From Betaproteobacteria bacterium (lineage in GTDB: Bacteria; Pseudomonadota; Gammaproteobacteria; Burkholderiales; SG8-39): a stretch of 17,118 nucleotides of DNA. Under the pieces are notes generated by a model. It was not told where the DNA came from, did no database searches, and was given only the letters and a program-made list of their open reading frames with translations. Of the stretch, positions 14,885 through 17,118 are shown one piece after another. The stretch lies in the NCBI GenBank assembly GCA_007280315.1, contig QYQC01000241.1, positions 1 to 17,118 of the forward strand, given 5' to 3'. The translations under genes and the position numbers were made by a program. How positions within the stretch are numbered: the stretch's first letter is position 1; every line of letters starts with the position of its first letter.

Positions 14885-15031
14885 GGGATGCACTGGACTG
14901 GGTCACTGAAATTTTACCACCGGCATATTGGCCGGCAGGACGTTCGAGGGAAATCAACGGCCTGCGACCTCGCTCGGTCCCGGTGGTGCCGCAACGAGCC
15001 GGCGTCCGTCAGCGCGCCCGCCACCCTCTTG

Positions 15032-15037
15032 TATAAT
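15032..15037 (+). promoter_or_regulatory. Perfect -10 element upstream of trhO
   Basis: TATAAT, preceded by TTG, lies in the 192-base dnaE/trhO divergent gap and stands out in GC-rich sequence. No good -35 is found at 16-18 bases. The start would be near 15044 and the leader about 33 bases. For dnaE on the other strand a TAAAAT (14911-14916) is a possible -10, with a poor -35. Nothing else was recognised in the gap. Confidence 0.45.
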
Positions 15038-15076
15038 TGCGGCCCCGCTGCGCCAGTCTGCCGGCGCGAAGATTTT

Positions 15077-15823
15077 ATGAATATCCTCAACATTGCCGCC
15101 TACCGATTTGTCGCCCTGGACGACCCGGCGCAGCTACGCAGTGCGCTAACGGAACGCGCTGAAGTGCTGGGGCTCAAGGGCACCATCCTACTCGCCGCCG
15201 AGGGCATCAACCTGATCCTTGCCGGCGCGGCCGCGGACGTAGAGGATTTTTTGCGGGCGCTGTGCGCGGACGCGCGCTTCGCCACAATTGAGGTCAAACG
15301 CAGCTGGTCAACCGAGCAGTCGTTCAAGCGTCTGCTGGTGAAAGTCAAACGCGAAATCGTCTCCATGCGGCGTCCGGAAATCAACCCGTGCAAGGTGTCG
15401 GCGCCGCGACTCGCGCCGCAGGAGCTCAAGCGCTGGCTGGACCAAGGACGGGACGTCGTGCTGCTCGATACGCGCAACCAGTTCGAGGTGGAACTGGGAT
15501 CGTTCGACAACGCGCTGGCGCTTGGACTGAAGTCATTCGGTGATTTCCCCGGCGCGACACCGGCGTTGCCTGATGCGTTGAAGGAACGGCCCATAGTCAC
15601 TTTTTGCACCGGCGGCATACGCTGCGAGAAAGCCGCGCCCTGGCTGATCACTCAGGGATTTCGCCAGGTCTATCAATTGGACGGCGGCATCCTGAATTAC
15701 TTTACACAGTGCGGCGGCGCGCATTTTCACGGCGCGTGCTTCGTATTTGACCAGCGCATAGCCCTGGACGCAGCCTTGCGTCCGTTTAGCGTCACCCATG
15801 CTGGGCCGGGACCAGTCGCATGA
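15077..15823 (+). CDS. trhO: tRNA uridine(34) hydroxylase, rhodanese family
   Basis: TrhO (YceA/UPF0176) hydroxylates uridine 34 of certain tRNAs, the first step to 5-carboxymethoxy- or methoxyuridine. The 248-residue protein opens with NILNIAAYRF, has KGTILLAAEGIN (34-45), and a C-terminal rhodanese domain with active loop FCTGGIRCEKA (Cys177, Cys183) and YQLDGGILNY. These are family hallmarks. It lacks most of the C-terminal extension of the E. coli protein (about 350 residues), as do other short family members. The start at 15077 lies just before the conserved opening; a longer opening upstream runs through the promoter and into the dnaE start. The last four bases overlap the next gene. 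Confidence 0.95.
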   Translation: MNILNIAAYRFVALDDPAQLRSALTERAEVLGLKGTILLAAEGINLILAGAAADVEDFLRALCADARFATIEVKRSWSTEQSFKRLLVKVKREIVSMRRPEINPCKVSAPRLAPQELKRWLDQGRDVVLLDTRNQFEVELGSFDNALALGLKSFGDFPGATPALPDALKERPIVTFCTGGIRCEKAAPWLITQGFRQVYQLDGGILNYFTQCGGAHFHGACFVFDQRIALDAALRPFSVTHAGPGPVA

Positions 15824-16692
15824 GCGTCGCCGATTCGCCCCACAAATCACTCGCTATCGCCGCGTTGCTGCTAGGTGCTGCGGCGATCGCCTTTGCACCG
15901 ATTTTCGTGCGCCTGTCGGACACCGGGCCGACCGCGAGCGCCTTCTGGCGCGTGGCGCTGGCGACGCTGCCGCTGTGGCTGTGGATGCGCCTGACGCTGC
16001 GAAAGGAAATCGCTGCACGCCTGCCGTGGAAACCGTTGGTCATCGCCGGACTGTGCTTTGCCGGCGACCTCGGCGCCTGGCATGTGTCCATCATGTATAC
16101 CTCGGTTGCCAACTCGACCCTGGAAGCGAATTTCGCGCCGATTTTCGTGACCATGGGCGCCTGGCTGCTGTTTCGCCAGCGCGTGTCGCGCCTGTTCCTG
16201 ATCGCGCTGGCCGTGACGCTCGGCGGTGCCACGCTACTGGTCGGTCCCAATTTCGCGCTCGGCGGCCGCGCGCTGCTCGGCGATGCGCTGGGCGTGCTCA
16301 CAGCAGTGTTCTACGCCGGCTACATGCTGGCGATCAAGTCAGCCAGCGAACGCACATCGACCGCCGGCATCATGGCGGTCAGCACCAGCGTCGCCGCCAT
16401 CGTCCTGCTTCCCTACGCCCTTGTCACCGCCGACGTCTTCCTGCCGCAGTCGGCGTCGGGCTGGCTGGTCCTGATCGGTCTTGCGCTCGTCGCTCATGTC
16501 GGCGGACAAAGCCTGATTGCCTACGGCTTCGCGCATCTGCCGGCGTCCTTCTCCGCGGTGAGCTTGTTGCTGCAGCCGGTGCTGGCCGCGATCTACGCCT
16601 GGGCACTGCTGGGCGAAGCCGTCGGGCCGGTGCAACTGCTGGGAGGGGTGGTGGTGCTAGCCGGGATCTATCTGGCCAAGCGCGGCAGCTAG
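15820..16692 (+). CDS. EamA/DMT-family membrane transporter
   Basis: The 290-residue protein has about ten hydrophobic helices in two homologous halves, the standard architecture of the drug/metabolite transporter (EamA) superfamily. The first half has APIFVRLSDTGP (26-37) and FWR at 42-44. The second half begins near GDALGVLTAVFYAGYM (154-169) and ends with LGEAVGPVQLLGG (264-276). Members export amino acids, metabolites or drugs, and the substrate cannot be read from sequence. The start ATGA overlaps the trhO stop by 4 bases, so the two are translationally coupled, though there is no evident functional tie. Confidence 0.93.
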   Translation: MSVADSPHKSLAIAALLLGAAAIAFAPIFVRLSDTGPTASAFWRVALATLPLWLWMRLTLRKEIAARLPWKPLVIAGLCFAGDLGAWHVSIMYTSVANSTLEANFAPIFVTMGAWLLFRQRVSRLFLIALAVTLGGATLLVGPNFALGGRALLGDALGVLTAVFYAGYMLAIKSASERTSTAGIMAVSTSVAAIVLLPYALVTADVFLPQSASGWLVLIGLALVAHVGGQSLIAYGFAHLPASFSAVSLLLQPVLAAIYAWALLGEAVGPVQLLGGVVVLAGIYLAKRGS

Positions 16693-16703
16693 CGCCGGTA
16701 CCG

Positions 16704-17118
16704 CTACATGAAGAACACGGCGCCGCGGTAGTCGGTGAAATAGCGCGGCGCGCGACGCTCGATAAGCACTTCCTTCACTGGCGCATCCTGCTGCGGGGCC
16801 GCACCGCCGGCATGCTGCGCCAGTGCGACAACGATAACCGCGGGCGCGGACCGCAGTGCGCGGCGGAGGTTCGCTGATTCTGCTTTCAATCGGCTGCCTT
16901 CGCCTGCGTAGTCGGCGCGTGACACCTCGGTCGCGACCATTTCCGCCGGCGGCTCGGCGGCGGCGAATGCGAGCGCTGTCGGCTGCGCGCGGCGCATGGC
17001 GGTCATTTCGGCAGGTGGTTCAGCAGACGCAAACGCCAGCATCGTCGGTTGCGGACTGCGTGTCGCTACCATTTCGGCCGGCGGCTCGGCGGCTGCGAAT
17101 GCGAGCACGGTCGGCTGC
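16704..17118 (-). CDS. C-terminal part of a 22-residue-repeat protein (partial)
   Basis: The frame is open to the right edge, and about 137 residues are visible, so the start lies outside the window. The visible N-terminal part is three tandem 22-residue units with consensus QPTxLAFAAAEPPAEMVAT. After them come a short hydrophilic segment (GEGSRLKAESANLRRAL), an aliphatic stretch (APAVIVVALA) and a C-terminal tail rich in charged and aromatic residues (ERRAPRYFTDYRGAVFFM). I do not recognise the family. Coding in this frame is supported by the repeat differences, which are mostly at third codon positions. It converges with the EamA gene, only 11 bases apart. The function is unknown; Pro/Ala/Glu repeats often form extended linkers in envelope proteins, but that is a guess. 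Confidence 0.7.
   Translation of the reverse strand, partial: QPTVLAFAAAEPPAEMVATRSPQPTMLAFASAEPPAEMTAMRRAQPTALAFAAAEPPAEMVATEVSRADYAGEGSRLKAESANLRRALRSAPAVIVVALAQHAGGAAPQQDAPVKEVLIERRAPRYFTDYRGAVFFM
16920..17117 (-). repeat. Three 66-base tandem coding repeats, continuing past the edge
   Basis: Units are at 17117-17052, 17051-16986 and 16985-16920, each exactly 66 bases (22 codons). The first two differ at 22 bases, of which 15 are third codon positions, 5 first and 2 second. The third unit diverges at its end (EVS in place of R-x-x). The array starts outside the window, so the total copy number is unknown. Confidence 0.9.

Noticed and set aside
15798..16877. A 359-codon + strand frame overlapping the EamA gene
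   Set aside because: It is out of frame with a well-supported transporter and is Arg/Cys-rich with no membrane segments.

Overview
The window is GC-rich, densely coded proteobacterial chromosome. The whole gene set points to a betaproteobacterium with a versatile respiratory chain: many periplasmic c-type cytochromes, a NarX/NarL-type two-component system, an NrfD-type membrane complex, and housekeeping dnaE and trhO genes. The genus cannot be fixed from the sequence alone. No mobile element, CRISPR array, tRNA or rRNA was seen.

Left part (1 to 6525). After the tail of an unidentified membrane protein comes a rightward gene for a four-haem c4-like lipoprotein (208-1332). It faces a leftward block: a small secreted protein with two four-cysteine repeats (1429-1824), a membrane-anchored monohaem cytochrome (2110-2892), a second four-haem c4-like protein (3038-4264), and a response regulator/sensor kinase pair (4467-6525) whose reading frames overlap by 8 bases. 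A strong hairpin terminator (2040-2069) separates the membrane cytochrome from the small cysteine-rich gene, which has its own upstream FNR/Anr-like box.

Centre (6526 to 10943). From a divergent control region a rightward cluster encodes a secreted double-rhodanese protein, a membrane-anchored hexahaem cytochrome (four multihaem-type haems plus two c4-like domains), a Tat-exported 16-cysteine ferredoxin (NrfC/DsrO type), an NrfD/DsrP-type integral membrane subunit, and a small c5-type cytochrome. This looks like a membrane quinone/periplasm electron-transfer complex with no molybdopterin or other recognisable catalytic subunit nearby. The rhodanese suggests, but does not prove, a link to sulfur compounds. 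The cytochrome genes of this window together encode 16 CXXCH haem sites, and the sensor kinase pair sits in the middle of them.

Right part (10944 to 17118). This is mainly housekeeping: acylphosphatase, DNA polymerase III alpha subunit (leftward, with its own terminator), the tRNA uridine hydroxylase TrhO, and an EamA-type exporter overlapping trhO by 4 bases. At the right edge is the 3' end of a leftward gene made of 66-base tandem repeats whose differences fall mostly at third codon positions, which shows that the repeats are translated.
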